Positions 25,118-34,703 of a stretch of 64,000 nucleotides of DNA are shown here, in pieces. The position numbers and the translations under genes were made by a program. The stretch is taken from positions 78,181-142,180 of the forward strand of contig JACJNY010000076.1 in NCBI GenBank assembly GCA_014695295.1. The letters are read 5' to 3'. Position 1 is the first letter of the stretch, and the number at the start of each line of letters is the position of its first letter. The notes under the pieces are model-generated. The model did not search any database and had not been told where the DNA came from. It worked only from the letters and a program-made list of their open reading frames with translations. The stretch is from Microcoleus sp. FACHB-61. GTDB lineage: Bacteria; Cyanobacteriota; Cyanobacteriia; Cyanobacteriales; Microcoleaceae.

Positions 25118-26584
25118 ATGCAAATTCAAACGCCAGACTGGGTTAAACACGCGGTATTCTACCAAATATTTCCCGATCGCTTCGCCAAAAGCAAACAGCC
25201 TCGCAAACGCCTCCTGCAAAACTTCAAGTGGGAAGAATGGCACGAAATCCCCACCTTGCAAGGCTACAAAGGCGGGGACTTGTGGGGCGTGATGGAACAG
25301 CTAGATTACTTGCAAGACTTAGGCATTAACGCAATTTATTTCACCCCCATATTTCAGTCGGCCAGCAATCACCGCTACCACACCCACGACTACTATCAAG
25401 TCGATCCGATGTTGGGCGGCAATCCAGCTTTTAAAGAGCTTCTAGACGCCGCCCACGATCGCAATATCAAAGTTGTCCTCGACGGCGTATTCAACCACGC
25501 CAGCCGCGGCTTTTTCTTCTTTCACGACATCCTCGAAAACGGCCCCCATTCTCCTTGGTTGGATTGGTTTAAAATAGAAGGCTGGCCGCTATCTGCCTAC
25601 GACGGCAATTTTCCTGCTAACTATGCTGGTTGGGACGGGAATCGAGCCCTTCCTGTATTCAATCACGACAATCCAGAAGTGCGAGAATACATCATGGAAA
25701 TCGCCGAATACTGGATTAAATTCGGCATCGACGGCTGGCGGCTGGACGTTCCTTTTGAAATTAAAACTCCGGGATTTTGGCAGGAATTTCGAGATCGAGT
25801 TAAAGCAATTAATCCCGAAGCTTACATTGTCGGCGAAGTTTGGGAAGATGCGAGAGAATGGCTCGACGGGACTCAGTTTGACGGGGTGATGAATTATCTT
25901 TTTGCTGCCCCGACTATTGCTTTTGCAGCGGGCGACAGGGTAGATTTAGCTCAACTGGAAGGTCGTTCTTATTACCCCTATCCGGCACTTTTGGCTAAAG
26001 AGTACGGCGACAAAATTCAGCACGTTTTGGAATTATATCCTTGGGAAATACAGCTAACTCAACTCAACTTGTTAGCCAGTCACGATACAGCTAGGTTGCT
26101 GTCAATTGCTGGAGGCGATAAAGCTAGCGTCGAACTCGCTAATTTGCTGCTGTTAACTTTTCCTGGAGCTCCTAGCATTTACTACGGCGATGAAGTTGGT
26201 TTGCCCGGTGCTCTCGATCCCGATTCTCGCCGCGGTTTTCCCTTAGAATCTCACTGGGAACGTGATGTTTTAGATTACCACAAGCAGTTGATAGCTTTGC
26301 GGCACAAATACGCTGCCCTCCGCACAGGAGCTTACCAAGTTCTGTTTGCTGAGGGAACGGTTTACGTTTTTGCCCGAATTTTGGGGGATGAGGAAATAGT
26401 TGTTGCTGTCAATGTCGCGACAGAAGAAGCTAATATTAGCTTTGAGCCAGCTAATCTGAAATCTCCTCACGATAAGTTGCTGTTTGGGAAAGGCGAGTTT
26501 GTTTGGAAAGGTGACGGGGAAACTCGGCATTTAGAATTAATGCTGCCGGCGCGATCGGGGTTGATTTTAGGTTCGGATAATTAG
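25118..26584 (+). CDS. GH13 alpha-amylase family enzyme (neopullulanase/cyclomaltodextrinase-like)
   Basis: 488 residues covering a (beta/alpha)8 barrel and a C-terminal beta domain. The conserved regions are intact: DGVFNHASRGF (I), GWRLDVPFEI with the nucleophile Asp (II), IVGEVWED with the acid/base Glu (III) and LLASHDTARLL with the third acidic residue (IV). No signal peptide, so it is intracellular and probably acts on maltodextrins from glycogen. It is divergent from glgC with about 760 bp between. Cyclomaltodextrinases usually carry an extra N-terminal domain that is missing here. Confidence 0.92.
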   Translation: MQIQTPDWVKHAVFYQIFPDRFAKSKQPRKRLLQNFKWEEWHEIPTLQGYKGGDLWGVMEQLDYLQDLGINAIYFTPIFQSASNHRYHTHDYYQVDPMLGGNPAFKELLDAAHDRNIKVVLDGVFNHASRGFFFFHDILENGPHSPWLDWFKIEGWPLSAYDGNFPANYAGWDGNRALPVFNHDNPEVREYIMEIAEYWIKFGIDGWRLDVPFEIKTPGFWQEFRDRVKAINPEAYIVGEVWEDAREWLDGTQFDGVMNYLFAAPTIAFAAGDRVDLAQLEGRSYYPYPALLAKEYGDKIQHVLELYPWEIQLTQLNLLASHDTARLLSIAGGDKASVELANLLLLTFPGAPSIYYGDEVGLPGALDPDSRRGFPLESHWERDVLDYHKQLIALRHKYAALRTGAYQVLFAEGTVYVFARILGDEEIVVAVNVATEEANISFEPANLKSPHDKLLFGKGEFVWKGDGETRHLELMLPARSGLILGSDN

Positions 26585-26619
26585 TTTAAAATGTAGGGTA
26601 ATGTACTCCGGGTACACCT

Positions 26620-26755
26620 ACATTTATAGCCGTAAGGTGCGCACCCGATATTTATCGCCGTAAGGTGCGCACCAGACATTTATCGGTGATTTCCCCCGCG
26701 CACCCTAAATTTATTATAGGCGTAAGGTGCGCATGGCGCACCCGACATTTATCTG
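26620..26755. repeat. Triplicated GTAAGGTGCGCA repeat
   Basis: CGTAAGGTGCGCA occurs three times, each followed by a variant of CCCGACATTTAT. It fills the space between the convergent amylase and fasciclin genes. Confidence 0.8.
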
Positions 26756-26772
26756 TGAAAACACAAGTTTTA

Positions 26773-27186
26773 TTATGCTGCAACCAATGCTGGTATTAGC
26801 ACCGCATCAATGATATGAATGACGCCATTGTCGGCAAGAATATTGGAAGTGAGAACTTTAGCATCATTCACTTTAAGGCCGTCAGAAGTATCAATTCCTA
26901 CCACCGAACCTTCCACTGTTTCAGCAGAACTTAACTCAAGCAAGTTCTCAGTTAGTACCTCGCCAAACAGAATGTGATAGGTCAGAATTTTCTTGAGCTT
27001 GGGTATGTCTTCGAGCCAAGAGGCAATAGTGTTCGTAGGAATTTTGGCAAATGCCTCGTCAGTTGGCGCTAAGACGGTGTAGGGGCCCGGACTTTGCAAT
27101 AAATCTAACAAACCAGCCGCTTCAATAACAGTCACGAGTGTTCTGAAAGAGCCGGCATTGGTGGCAGTCTCGACAATATCAGCCAT
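26773..27186 (-). CDS. Fasciclin (FAS1) domain protein
   Basis: 137 residues, a single FAS1 domain with both conserved boxes: GPYTVLAPTDEAFAKIP (H1) and NGVIHIIDAVLIP (H2). No signal peptide is present, unusual for this adhesion-type domain but common for the short cyanobacterial form. Role not established; in cyanobacteria such proteins are often stress-related. Confidence 0.93.
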   Translation of the reverse strand: MADIVETATNAGSFRTLVTVIEAAGLLDLLQSPGPYTVLAPTDEAFAKIPTNTIASWLEDIPKLKKILTYHILFGEVLTENLLELSSAETVEGSVVGIDTSDGLKVNDAKVLTSNILADNGVIHIIDAVLIPALVAA

Positions 27187-27351
27187 GATGTTTTTCAGGA
27201 GTGCAAATAGCAGAAAATAAATCTAGGGCGACAATCATTTTAGCAATTTACAAATAGCAGAAAATTGATCGGAGGGATGATGATTATTTTAGCCATGATA
27301 AGTTAGCTGGGTTGCAGGCCCAGATGACGCGACCCGATCGACCTTTTTGGC

Positions 27352-27798
27352 TTATCCTGGGATCGCATCCTCCCCCTTGCGGAAAAACTGCTTTAAAATC
27401 TCTCCGGGCTCTCTGTCCCAGGTGTCGATATGTTCGTAAATTAAGCCGTCTCGATCCAGTTTATAAGTAGAGTAGCCGTTAAAAAAAATCCGAGCTTTCC
27501 AGGGAACCCGCAGGACGCCGCGAACAGTCCAATTTGCCACAATAGTATCAGGGGCAGTCTGACTTACGTCGTGCAGGTCGAAGTAAATCTCGCTAAAGAA
27601 TAGCTGCCCGTGGAATCGCAGAGTCCAAAAGATAATGCGATAGTTGATTTTTCCTTTAAATTTGTTAACAGGGTCTTGAAAATAAACATCTTTTGTGTAG
27701 ATGTCGTAGGAGATGTCTTTTTCAAAAAGCGTCGGGAGATCCGCTTTCAGGGTGTCTACTGCTTGTTCTACCTGCATTTGATATTCGAGCGCGCTCAC
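27352..27798 (-). CDS. DUF2358 protein (NTF2-like fold)
   Basis: 148 residues. It matches the DUF2358 family of cyanobacteria and plastids: Asp/Tyr-rich N-terminal segment (DISYDIYTKDVYFQDPVNKF), WTLRFHGQLFF, and the W-rich core NWTVRGVLRVPWKARIFFNG. Probably a soluble small alpha+beta barrel. No enzymatic role known. It is divergent from the frameshifted gene at 27836. Confidence 0.85.
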   Translation of the reverse strand: MSALEYQMQVEQAVDTLKADLPTLFEKDISYDIYTKDVYFQDPVNKFKGKINYRIIFWTLRFHGQLFFSEIYFDLHDVSQTAPDTIVANWTVRGVLRVPWKARIFFNGYSTYKLDRDGLIYEHIDTWDREPGEILKQFFRKGEDAIPG

Positions 27799-27835
27799 GC
27801 TACCACCTTGTGACAGTATTAATTTATAACTTTAA

Positions 27836-28410
27836 ATGAATAATCTCGATCGCTGGAGTATCGCAGATTTGATACTTCCTCCAGCTCTGATTTTAACTCT
27901 AGCGATATTATCCGCGCCGGCTTTTCTGCTGACCCGGATTTGGGACATCGACACCTTGGCACAGATTTGACAGAACATCCCCACTCGTCTGACATTCTCG
28001 CAGAAATCAACAGCGGCAAGCTGTTGATGGTAGATAGCCGTCGCCGGAACGGTCTAATTTTGATTAAACGCTTCCACGCGGAGTTTGCCGGGCCAGGGGC
28101 TGCCGTTGGGGGTGCTTTTGATGTTGACTCTCAGCAGGCGATTCCCGTGGGGGATTTTTGTTTGGTTTGCCCTCAGTCTCCCGAAGAAAGACAGAAAGCT
28201 TATGGAATTCGGCGGCATTGGGTGCGGTTAACGGAACAGTTAACGGCAAAGCCGGCAGCTTTGGAACGCGCACAAATGATTTTAACTCAGTTTGAACAAT
28301 ATTTGGATTGGGAAACGGTGGCACAAATTCCCGATGAAGCTTTGGCACTTTTAGTAGGCGTATTTCCCCAAACCATTCGCACGGCGCGACAAGAAAATGA
28401 TCTAGGATGA
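27836..28410 (+). pseudogene. Conserved membrane-anchored protein, interrupted by one frameshift
   Basis: The first frame from ATG 27836 gives 44 residues with one membrane span (LILPPALILTLAILSAPAFL) and ends DIDTLAQI at a TGA (27968). A second frame, open from TTG 27940, runs to 28410 (EINSGKLLMVDSRRRNGLIL, then IRRHWVRLTEQLTAKPAALE). If one T were added to the run at 27966-27968, the two halves join without a break as a protein of about 191 residues. The pattern looks like a conserved cyanobacterial protein of unknown function. It is either a recent mutation, a phase switch or a sequence error. Confidence 0.75.
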
Positions 28411-28472
28411 AAAGATTTTATCTATTTCCCAATTTTAGCGTGTGGCTGCAAACTATCGAATCAGATGCCAAA

Positions 28473-29111
28473 TTAAGGACAGCCTAACTCTTCTATCATC
28501 CGCTGACAATGCTGTGTGATACTAACCGACAAAGCATCAATATCGAGCGGAGTATTCCCTACAGGAAGCTTGGTGGCAAAAGTGCGACCGAGGTGCAATC
28601 TATCCCATACAGAACGTTTTTGCCCTGCTCGCCCACTTCCGGGGTCATGTATCCCGAATCCCGATATTTCTTTATTCCAAACAGGACTGAAGTGACGGAT
28701 CAAAACTGCTTCTCCCCAGGAGACTAAATCGATTTCCATAGGCGCGACTTTGAAAGCAAAATCCTCAATTTTTAGATTGTCTACAGCTTCGATCGACTTT
28801 CTATGCTCTGACAAGCGTCCGTAAAGAGTGTTGCCAATAGTTGTACGCCCCGTCCGACGACCACCCGGAGCTGCTTTACCTATATAGATTGGCAGACAGC
28901 ACTTACTCAAGTTTGCCTGTTTAATTAGGTTATACATTGAGAAGTCGCCCTGGTAGTACAGCAAATATGCTCCGCAATATTCGCTCAAATCCTTCCTGAA
29001 GCGATCGAGTTCCTGAAGATTATAACAATTTTGCCTGCCACAGAAAGCGATTAAGTTTTCTTGTAAATCTGGTGGCACTCTAAATACTTCGAGCATGGAG
29101 TAAATTCTCAA
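28473..29111 (-). CDS. Eco29kI-family type II restriction endonuclease (GIY-YIG)
   Basis: 212 residues. A GIY-YIG-type nuclease core is seen as YLLYYQGDFSMY followed by LPIYIGKAAPGG, with the helix LYGRLSEHRKSIEAV and the Glu-bearing SWGEAVLIRHFSPVWNKEI. This order is that of Eco29kI, which cuts CCGCGG. It lies 23 bp downstream of a C5-methyltransferase gene on the same strand, a complete restriction-modification pair. The specificity is inferred from family. Confidence 0.82.
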   Translation of the reverse strand: MRIYSMLEVFRVPPDLQENLIAFCGRQNCYNLQELDRFRKDLSEYCGAYLLYYQGDFSMYNLIKQANLSKCCLPIYIGKAAPGGRRTGRTTIGNTLYGRLSEHRKSIEAVDNLKIEDFAFKVAPMEIDLVSWGEAVLIRHFSPVWNKEISGFGIHDPGSGRAGQKRSVWDRLHLGRTFATKLPVGNTPLDIDALSVSITQHCQRMIEELGCP

Positions 29112-29134
29112 ATCTAAAATCTTAAATTGATTGA

Positions 29135-30346
29135 CTACACTCTCGCTGTTCTAACTGTCTCCAGCCGCGATCTAATGCTAGAGGCAATAACTTCTGCCAA
29201 AGCGACTGGCACAGCATTCCCCAACTGCTTCATAGTTTCTGTCCAACTGTGAGGAAAGAAGTATTCGTCAGGGAAAGTTTGCAGTCTAGCAGCTTCGCGA
29301 AGCGTAAAGTAACGCACCTGTCCCGTGGGAGCAACTAACATATTTTCTCCTCCAGGGACACCGTGAACTCCTGCTTTTAAAGTTTTAGCTGGTTCATCTA
29401 ACAAGCTGCCCGTATGGCCTGGATACTTTCTGGCTCCTGGTATAAAAATGTGATTTAGTACGCTGTTTTGGCTTTCTTTATTGCCTTCTTGTGGTAAGTC
29501 CGAAATGGCATCCCGCACAGTGCGCCAAGGTTGTTTTTGAGGTGGAAACAAGTTGAACTGAAGATTGAAGATGCGCGAGGAAAGCTTGCTAGGTATGTCT
29601 GGACGATCGCTTTTAGAGATTTGATTGCGCTCCCAATAATTGCCAGTCACCCATTGCTCCCAATGCAAGGCTTCCTGAGAACAAGTCGGTTCTGGAAAAG
29701 ACCATTCTAATCCTAAATCCGATCGAAAACCTACAATAAAAACCCTTTCGCGCTTTTGGGGAATGCCGTAATCTGCCGCGTTGAGTAAGCGAAAGACTAC
29801 ACGGTATGATAGTCCGTCACCGCGACCGGCGGTATGATGCTGTTCTAACCGTGACAGGTGATGAGGCCAATCCTCATCCAGTCTTTGTACAACTTCTGGA
29901 TAAGTGAGTTGCAGGACAATATACTCAAAATATTTAGTGAAGGAGGAACGCAATAAACCTTTAACATTTTCGATAACAAATGCTTTGGGTTTTAGTTCCC
30001 GCACGGCCCGAAAAAAGTGCGGAAACATATTTCGCTCGTCCTCACTTCCGCAGTGTTTTCCTCCTACAGAAAAAGGCTGACACGGCGGTCCTCCAGTTAG
30101 GAGGTCTACCCTATCTTTGAGTTCTAGGGATGTAAAATCGAATTTAGCGATATCTGTTTCAAAAACAGACCAGTTTGAGATCGCTTTTACACCCCGCCGC
30201 TGATTTTCTCTAATTGTCTCGCAGGCATTTTTGTCCAGCTCGATAACTGCTTTATGACAAAAACCGGCTTTTGATACGCCTATTGCTAAGCCTCCTGCTC
30301 CGCTGAATAGTTCTACAGAGTTCATTATTAGCATTGTATTGAGCAA
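29135..30346 (-). CDS. DNA (cytosine-5-)-methyltransferase of the restriction-modification pair
   Basis: 403 residues. C5-MTase motifs in order: VELFSGAGGLAIGV (I), GGPPCQPFSVGG with the catalytic Cys (IV), FVIENVKGL (VI), QKRERVFIVGFR (VIII), and the target-recognition region before FTLREAARLQTFPDEYFF (IX) and QLGNAVPVALAE (X). It protects the host from the adjacent nuclease. The listed start is TTG; ATG codons at 30334 and 30325 are likelier, the latter directly preceding motif I. Confidence 0.93.
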   Translation of the reverse strand: MLNTMLIMNSVELFSGAGGLAIGVSKAGFCHKAVIELDKNACETIRENQRRGVKAISNWSVFETDIAKFDFTSLELKDRVDLLTGGPPCQPFSVGGKHCGSEDERNMFPHFFRAVRELKPKAFVIENVKGLLRSSFTKYFEYIVLQLTYPEVVQRLDEDWPHHLSRLEQHHTAGRGDGLSYRVVFRLLNAADYGIPQKRERVFIVGFRSDLGLEWSFPEPTCSQEALHWEQWVTGNYWERNQISKSDRPDIPSKLSSRIFNLQFNLFPPQKQPWRTVRDAISDLPQEGNKESQNSVLNHIFIPGARKYPGHTGSLLDEPAKTLKAGVHGVPGGENMLVAPTGQVRYFTLREAARLQTFPDEYFFPHSWTETMKQLGNAVPVALAEVIASSIRSRLETVRTARV

Positions 30347-30361
30347 CGGTGGATATTAATT

Positions 30362-31543
30362 TTAATCGAAAATCGCTGCGAGTCGATCGACTGTTCGCTG
30401 ATTTTCCTCCGGGCTGCCCACCGTAATTCGCAAACCTCCGCCAGTATGGCGAATTAAACTTCCCTTGGCTTTTAGCTGCTGCATGATTTGTTTGTGTTCA
30501 GTTTCTGCTAAATTACGATCGCCGGCTTTCACCCGCAGGTAAACGAAGTTAGCCGCACTCGGCCAAACTTGTAATTTTTGATGCTGAGTTAGCGCGGCAA
30601 TTAATTGGGAGCGCTCTGCTATAATTTCGGGAATTACTGCCAGTAATAACTGTCGCTGCGCTAGGGCCAACTCGGCTGCGGTTTGCGAGAAACTGGGAAG
30701 GTTGTAGGGGAGGCGGATTTTTTCTAAGGCGGCTGCGAGCTCGGGATGGGCGATCGCATATCCGACTCTCATTGATGCTAGTCGAAATGCTTTGGAAAAT
30801 GTCCGTAAAATTATCCAATTCGGATGCTGGTGTAACTTTCCAGCTAACGTATTTTGGCTGAATTCAAAATAAGCTTCGTCAATTACTACTAATATCTCTT
30901 TCGGCAAATTTTCCAGCCAATCCACCTCGTCTGGTGTCAAAGCATTGGCTGTGGGGGAATTGGGATGAACGACAAAGACGGCGCGCACGGGGGGATTTTG
31001 ATTTTGGGCGATCGCCCTTTTAGCCTCCTCGATATCGATTTCAAAATTCTCCTCTTTCCGCTGAGCACTCACAACGGGAATGCCGAGGGTTTGGGCGATT
31101 ATTCCATACATCGAAAAGGTGGGATTCGCAACGAAAATAGAGCCTGTGCCGCCCAAGCAGGTAGCTATTAAGAGCGATCGAATTAGTTCGTCGGAACCGT
31201 TGCCCACAGAAATATTGTCGGCTGTAATGGCGGTTTTGGGCAGTGTAACCCCCCCTAGCCCCCCCTTGTTAAGGGGGGGGACATTTAGGGATTCATTGAC
31301 GTATTGGGCGATCGCCTCTTTGAGCGCTGCGTGGCCTCCGTCGGGATAACGATTTGTCTCAATTACCTGCTGGTAAGTCCAACCTAGCTTTTTTTTTAAT
31401 TCTTCTGGCAAGTCGTAGGGGCATTCATTGGTATCGAGGCGATCGAGTACACTTTCCGAGTGCGCTGATTCTCCTGACGCGCCACCCGGATGGGGAGTGT
31501 ATGCGGTAAGTTCGGCTAAGTCTTTTCGGATAAAGGGAAGCAT
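30362..31543 (-). CDS. Histidinol-phosphate aminotransferase
   Basis: 393 residues, PLP fold type I. The catalytic Lys is in [28 protein letters not shown] carries the Asp that holds the pyridine ring, and [12 protein letters not shown] is the phosphate-binding region. It converts imidazole-acetol phosphate to histidinol phosphate in histidine synthesis. Near residues 90-105 the protein carries [14 protein letters not shown], encoded by an interspersed repeat. The methyltransferase gene begins 16 bp after the hisC stop on the same strand, but this is probably chance insertion of a restriction-modification pair. Confidence 0.93.
   Translation of the reverse strand: MLPFIRKDLAELTAYTPHPGGASGESAHSESVLDRLDTNECPYDLPEELKKKLGWTYQQVIETNRYPDGGHAALKEAIAQYVNESLNVPPLNKGGLGGVTLPKTAITADNISVGNGSDELIRSLLIATCLGGTGSIFVANPTFSMYGIIAQTLGIPVVSAQRKEENFEIDIEEAKRAIAQNQNPPVRAVFVVHPNSPTANALTPDEVDWLENLPKEILVVIDEAYFEFSQNTLAGKLHQHPNWIILRTFSKAFRLASMRVGYAIAHPELAAALEKIRLPYNLPSFSQTAAELALAQRQLLLAVIPEIIAERSQLIAALTQHQKLQVWPSAANFVYLRVKAGDRNLAETEHKQIMQQLKAKGSLIRHTGGGLRITVGSPEENQRTVDRLAAIFD
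31246..31283. repeat. Interspersed C/G-rich palindromic repeat inside hisC
   Basis: CCCCCCTAGCCCCCCCTTGT and its partial complement form a repeat encoding [10 protein letters not shown]. The same peptide occurs in many unrelated cyanobacterial proteins, because the DNA repeat inserts in frame. It lies in a surface loop region before [14 protein letters not shown]. Confidence 0.8.
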
Positions 31544-31835
31544 GGTATGATTTTAAACTTTTGATTTAGATTGTCAGCTTACAAAGCAAGGCAGAAGGCA
31601 GAATTCAAGAAAAATTACGAATGCAAAAATTTTCATTTTTTACATCGCTGCTGAAATTTTTGCCTAATGCCGACTTATTTTTGCTGTATCAAAGGCGTCT
31701 AAACTTAGGATATAGCCTTTTCTATATCGAAAGCAAGAGGAGAGAGGGGATTTAGTTTCTGTCGCTCGATTGATGCGTCTGCTGGGGCAAATTGATTATT
31801 TTGATAAAGTAACTGTTGATATTTGGAAACCGAGT

Positions 31836-32120
31836 ATGAAAGTCAAGCCTTCCGATATATCTAAAAATGCCGCCGCTACCCTCATAGCTTTGAGTTTGGC
31901 TGTTCTCCCTTCAGCTATGCCTGCCTCAGCTCAAACTAACTCAGCTCCGGCACAGAACAATAATAATTCTAATGGAGTTGTTCTAGACAGAACTCCCCTT
32001 CAAGAAAGCAAGGAAGACAACAATCATTGGGGTGCTTTGGGTTTGTTGGGCATCCTGGGTTTGGCGAATTTGTTTCGCAAGGATGAACCAAAACGCTACC
32101 GCGATCCGATGAACGAATAA
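31836..32120 (+). CDS. Secreted WGxxGxxG-motif protein
   Basis: 94 residues from this ATG. A cleavable signal peptide is clear (ATLIALSLAVLPSAMPASAQ), then an Asn/Gln-rich spacer and a C-terminal WGALGLLGILGLANLFRKDE segment, the WGxxGxxG motif with a short hydrophobic span and basic tail. This is a proposed surface-sorting signal, so the protein may be anchored in the envelope. An upstream in-frame start at 31770 would put 22 charged residues ahead of the signal peptide and is less likely. Confidence 0.75.
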   Translation: MKVKPSDISKNAAATLIALSLAVLPSAMPASAQTNSAPAQNNNNSNGVVLDRTPLQESKEDNNHWGALGLLGILGLANLFRKDEPKRYRDPMNE

Positions 32121-32408
32121 TTGTTTAAACGGCGATCGCTCGAACACAAAAGGCAGAAACCAGAAGCAAGTTTTAGCGCGACTCAAAACTCTTTGCCTTG
32201 CCCGAGAAAGTGATTGTCGTTTGATATCATGTTCGGTTGATTGACCGCAATCTGGCTGTCGGGGCGGGTTTACGCTCGTCTCTGGCTTAGATTATAGATA
32301 AGGGGTGAACCCGCCCCTAGAATAATTATGGTTAATTTACCGGACAGGATAGCAGTTCTCTTTATGACGAGCAGACTCTTGGCATTCTTGCCACACCACA
32401 AAGTTTAT

Positions 32409-33116
32409 TCAATCGCGCCACAAAGCAATCCCGCCCAATAAACCGCTCACATTTGGTACTATTTTAACCTGTGGCGGTAAATCAAAAACAATCTTTTTAG
32501 TATTGCCGCCGCCGATGTAAATGCGATCGCAGTTAAAGAGATTTTGCAGAGAGGTGAGCGCTTTTTCCAGACGCCGATTCCATCTTTTGGAACCGACTGT
32601 ATCTAATGCCGAGCGCCCTAATTGCTGTTCGTAAGTTTCCCCTTTGCGAAACGAGTGATGTCCTAATTCTAGATTTGGCACCAAGATACCATCGACAAAT
32701 AAGGCAGAACCGAAACCTGTGCCAAGGGTTATTACTAATTCTACCCCCGTCCCAGCAATTGCTCCCAATCCTTGAATATCGGCATCGTTAGCCACTCGCA
32801 CAGGTTTTCCCAAGCGGTCTTTGAGGGTAGTTTCTAGGTCAAAATCTATCCAAGAGGGATCTAAATTCACTGCGGTTTTGATGACGCCTAGACGCACGAC
32901 GCCTGGGAAACCGACGGATACTCGGTCAAATTCCCCTTGTCCGCTGGCTAAAGACGCGATCGCCTCTAGTACGGGTTCAGGTTTCGGTGGTTGAGGCGTT
33001 TCTACACGGCTGCGTTCCGTTTGGGGTTCGCCTTCATCGTCCAAAACCATAACTTTGATGCCGCTTCCGCCAATGTCAACGGCTAAGGTGCGAGTCGATC
33101 GATCTTGTTCAGTCAT
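32409..33116 (-). CDS. Polyphosphate glucokinase (ROK family)
   Basis: 235 residues from the preferred ATG (MTEQDRSTRT). ROK-type phosphate-binding motif LAVDIGGSGIKVMVLD, catalytic region VANDADIQGLGA, and TLGTGFGSALFVDG. It phosphorylates glucose with polyphosphate and/or ATP. The open frame extends to 33188, but that overlaps the end of the upstream hydrolase by 40 bp and adds no motif. Same strand as the hydrolase gene, so possibly co-transcribed. Confidence 0.88.
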   Translation of the reverse strand: MTEQDRSTRTLAVDIGGSGIKVMVLDDEGEPQTERSRVETPQPPKPEPVLEAIASLASGQGEFDRVSVGFPGVVRLGVIKTAVNLDPSWIDFDLETTLKDRLGKPVRVANDADIQGLGAIAGTGVELVITLGTGFGSALFVDGILVPNLELGHHSFRKGETYEQQLGRSALDTVGSKRWNRRLEKALTSLQNLFNCDRIYIGGGNTKKIVFDLPPQVKIVPNVSGLLGGIALWRD

Positions 33117-33148
33117 TTGATTGTTGAGACTTGCAAGTTGGTAAAATT

Positions 33149-33838
33149 TTAATTTTTGAATTGGCAAAACTTTTGAATCGCTTCCCAAATTTCGCCTAGG
33201 ACGTTTCCCAAAGAATGATCGTCTTCTAATTCGATTAATTGCACCCAGGGACGGTTAGCGGCAAAATCTCTGCTAGCTTGAATCGGTATTATTGTATCAT
33301 GCTTGCCGTGAAGAATTAACGTAGGGACTGAGCGCATTAATTTTTCTTCAGGGTATTGAGCCATATCTGCCACAAACTGATAATTCAGCGGCAGATAACC
33401 TTGTTCGCCGTAGTGGTAAACGGGCAGATATTTCTCAGACTGCCACTTTTCTAACTGTTGCTGTCCCAACAGTGGCAGCCAGTGGGAGATAAATTGAAAA
33501 GCGGGTGCTAACAAAACTATTTGTTTTACTGACAATTGCCGCTGGGCCAACCAAGCCGCTGTCAGCCCCCCAAAACTCGACCCTATTATTGTAACTCCGC
33601 CTAATTCTTTTACCTTTTTTGCTGATTGGGAGGATTGGGTTTGCAGAAATTCTGTTTCTATTTGCTGCAACTGGCGGGTGAGGGTGAGGCCGGAAAAATC
33701 GTTTTGATTGAGATCGGGAGTTTTTAGGTCAATTCCTAGTGTAGAAAAGCGAGATCGGAAATATTTTGCCTTAAGGGAATCGGGACTTGATGCAAATCCG
33801 TGTAAATAAATGTAAATCGAGTCGTTCGGTAGATTCAT
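33149..33838 (-). CDS. YqiA-type alpha/beta hydrolase (esterase)
   Basis: 229 residues. Alpha/beta-hydrolase fold: YLHGFASSPDSLKAKYF, nucleophile elbow IGSSFGGLTAAWLA (Ser), acid near LILHGKHDTIIPI (Asp) and the final His in LEDDHSLGNVL. The YqiA family are small esterases with unknown natural substrate. The gene lies 32 bp upstream of the polyphosphate glucokinase start. Confidence 0.85.
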   Translation of the reverse strand: MNLPNDSIYIYLHGFASSPDSLKAKYFRSRFSTLGIDLKTPDLNQNDFSGLTLTRQLQQIETEFLQTQSSQSAKKVKELGGVTIIGSSFGGLTAAWLAQRQLSVKQIVLLAPAFQFISHWLPLLGQQQLEKWQSEKYLPVYHYGEQGYLPLNYQFVADMAQYPEEKLMRSVPTLILHGKHDTIIPIQASRDFAANRPWVQLIELEDDHSLGNVLGEIWEAIQKFCQFKN

Positions 33839-34198
33839 CCAGAAATTTTTATGAGACTTCGCAACTAATTATCTTAACTTAATATGAGTTATTAAATAAT
33901 AAAAAAATTAAAACACTAAGTAGATGAAAGTCGAGCCTAATTCTCCGAACAGATAAAGCAATTACAGAGACTGGAAATTACTGCGCTTCTCGACTGTTAA
34001 TAAAAAGATAAAATAATCGCATAAACTTGAAATTGCTGGGCTTTGAGATTGCTTTTCCGAAGAGAGAAAGCCACCGCATAGATTACAGAAAAGCAGGGTT
34101 TCTCGATGCCTGAATTTATTAATTAATGTTTACCTGCTTACAATGAATCGCAGAGTGCGAACTGCGCACCCTGCGATTCACTCAAAACTACTCGTCAA
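33839..34198. other. Intergenic region with a terminator-like hairpin
   Basis: AT-rich and without a supported gene. The only structure is a near-perfect 15-bp stem at 34145-34179 (GAATCGCAGAGTGCG with CGCACCCTGCGATTC), 20 bp past the 3' end of the Spy-like gene. It lacks a T-run, so it may be a dispersed palindrome. Confidence 0.5.
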
Positions 34199-34684
34199 TT
34201 ACTGCGGCTTTTGACCGTTTTGCATCCGGTTTTTAGCAGTTTGTCGGCGCTGCTGCATCAGTTGAGCTAATTGGCTGCGCTGTTCGGCCGTGAGCACTTC
34301 TCGCATTGCGAGTGTACTTTCAAATTGCACCTCTTCCAACTGCTGCCTCAATCCGATTATTTGACGGTGTTTTTCGCGCATTTCACTGGCATTTGCCGTG
34401 CCGGACATCATCGTTTCCAATTCTTGTCTGGCTTGGCGGACTGCTTGCATCCGCTGGGAAACTTGGTCTTTGTAGCGATCGCGAACTGCCTGCATTTGCT
34501 GCTTTTGTTCTGCGCTTAAATTAAGTTTCTCGAACATCCCACCTTCCCTGCCACCCGGTCGATTGGGACGCTGGTTTTGTGCAATTGTTTCTGGTTCTAG
34601 GGGATTGGGAACTGCTATTGCTGCGGCTGTGCTGCCCAGAGTCAGCATTAAAACGGCTAGGGCAGAAATGCGACGAATTGACAT
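34199..34684 (-). CDS. Spy/CpxP-like periplasmic protein
   Basis: 161 residues with a signal peptide (ALAVLMLTLGSTAAAIAVP), then long amphipathic helices bearing two LTxxQ-like motifs (LNLSAEQKQQM and LTAEQRSQLAQLMQQR). The family are periplasmic chaperones or metal-stress sensors. It is the last gene of an ECF sigma/anti-sigma unit, 19 bp downstream of the anti-sigma gene, and may be its envelope-stress sensor or target, as ZraP and CpxP are in other systems (inference). Confidence 0.85.
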   Translation of the reverse strand: MSIRRISALAVLMLTLGSTAAAIAVPNPLEPETIAQNQRPNRPGGREGGMFEKLNLSAEQKQQMQAVRDRYKDQVSQRMQAVRQARQELETMMSGTANASEMREKHRQIIGLRQQLEEVQFESTLAMREVLTAEQRSQLAQLMQQRRQTAKNRMQNGQKPQ

Positions 34685-34703
34685 GAAAATTACCTCTTTG
34701 AGA

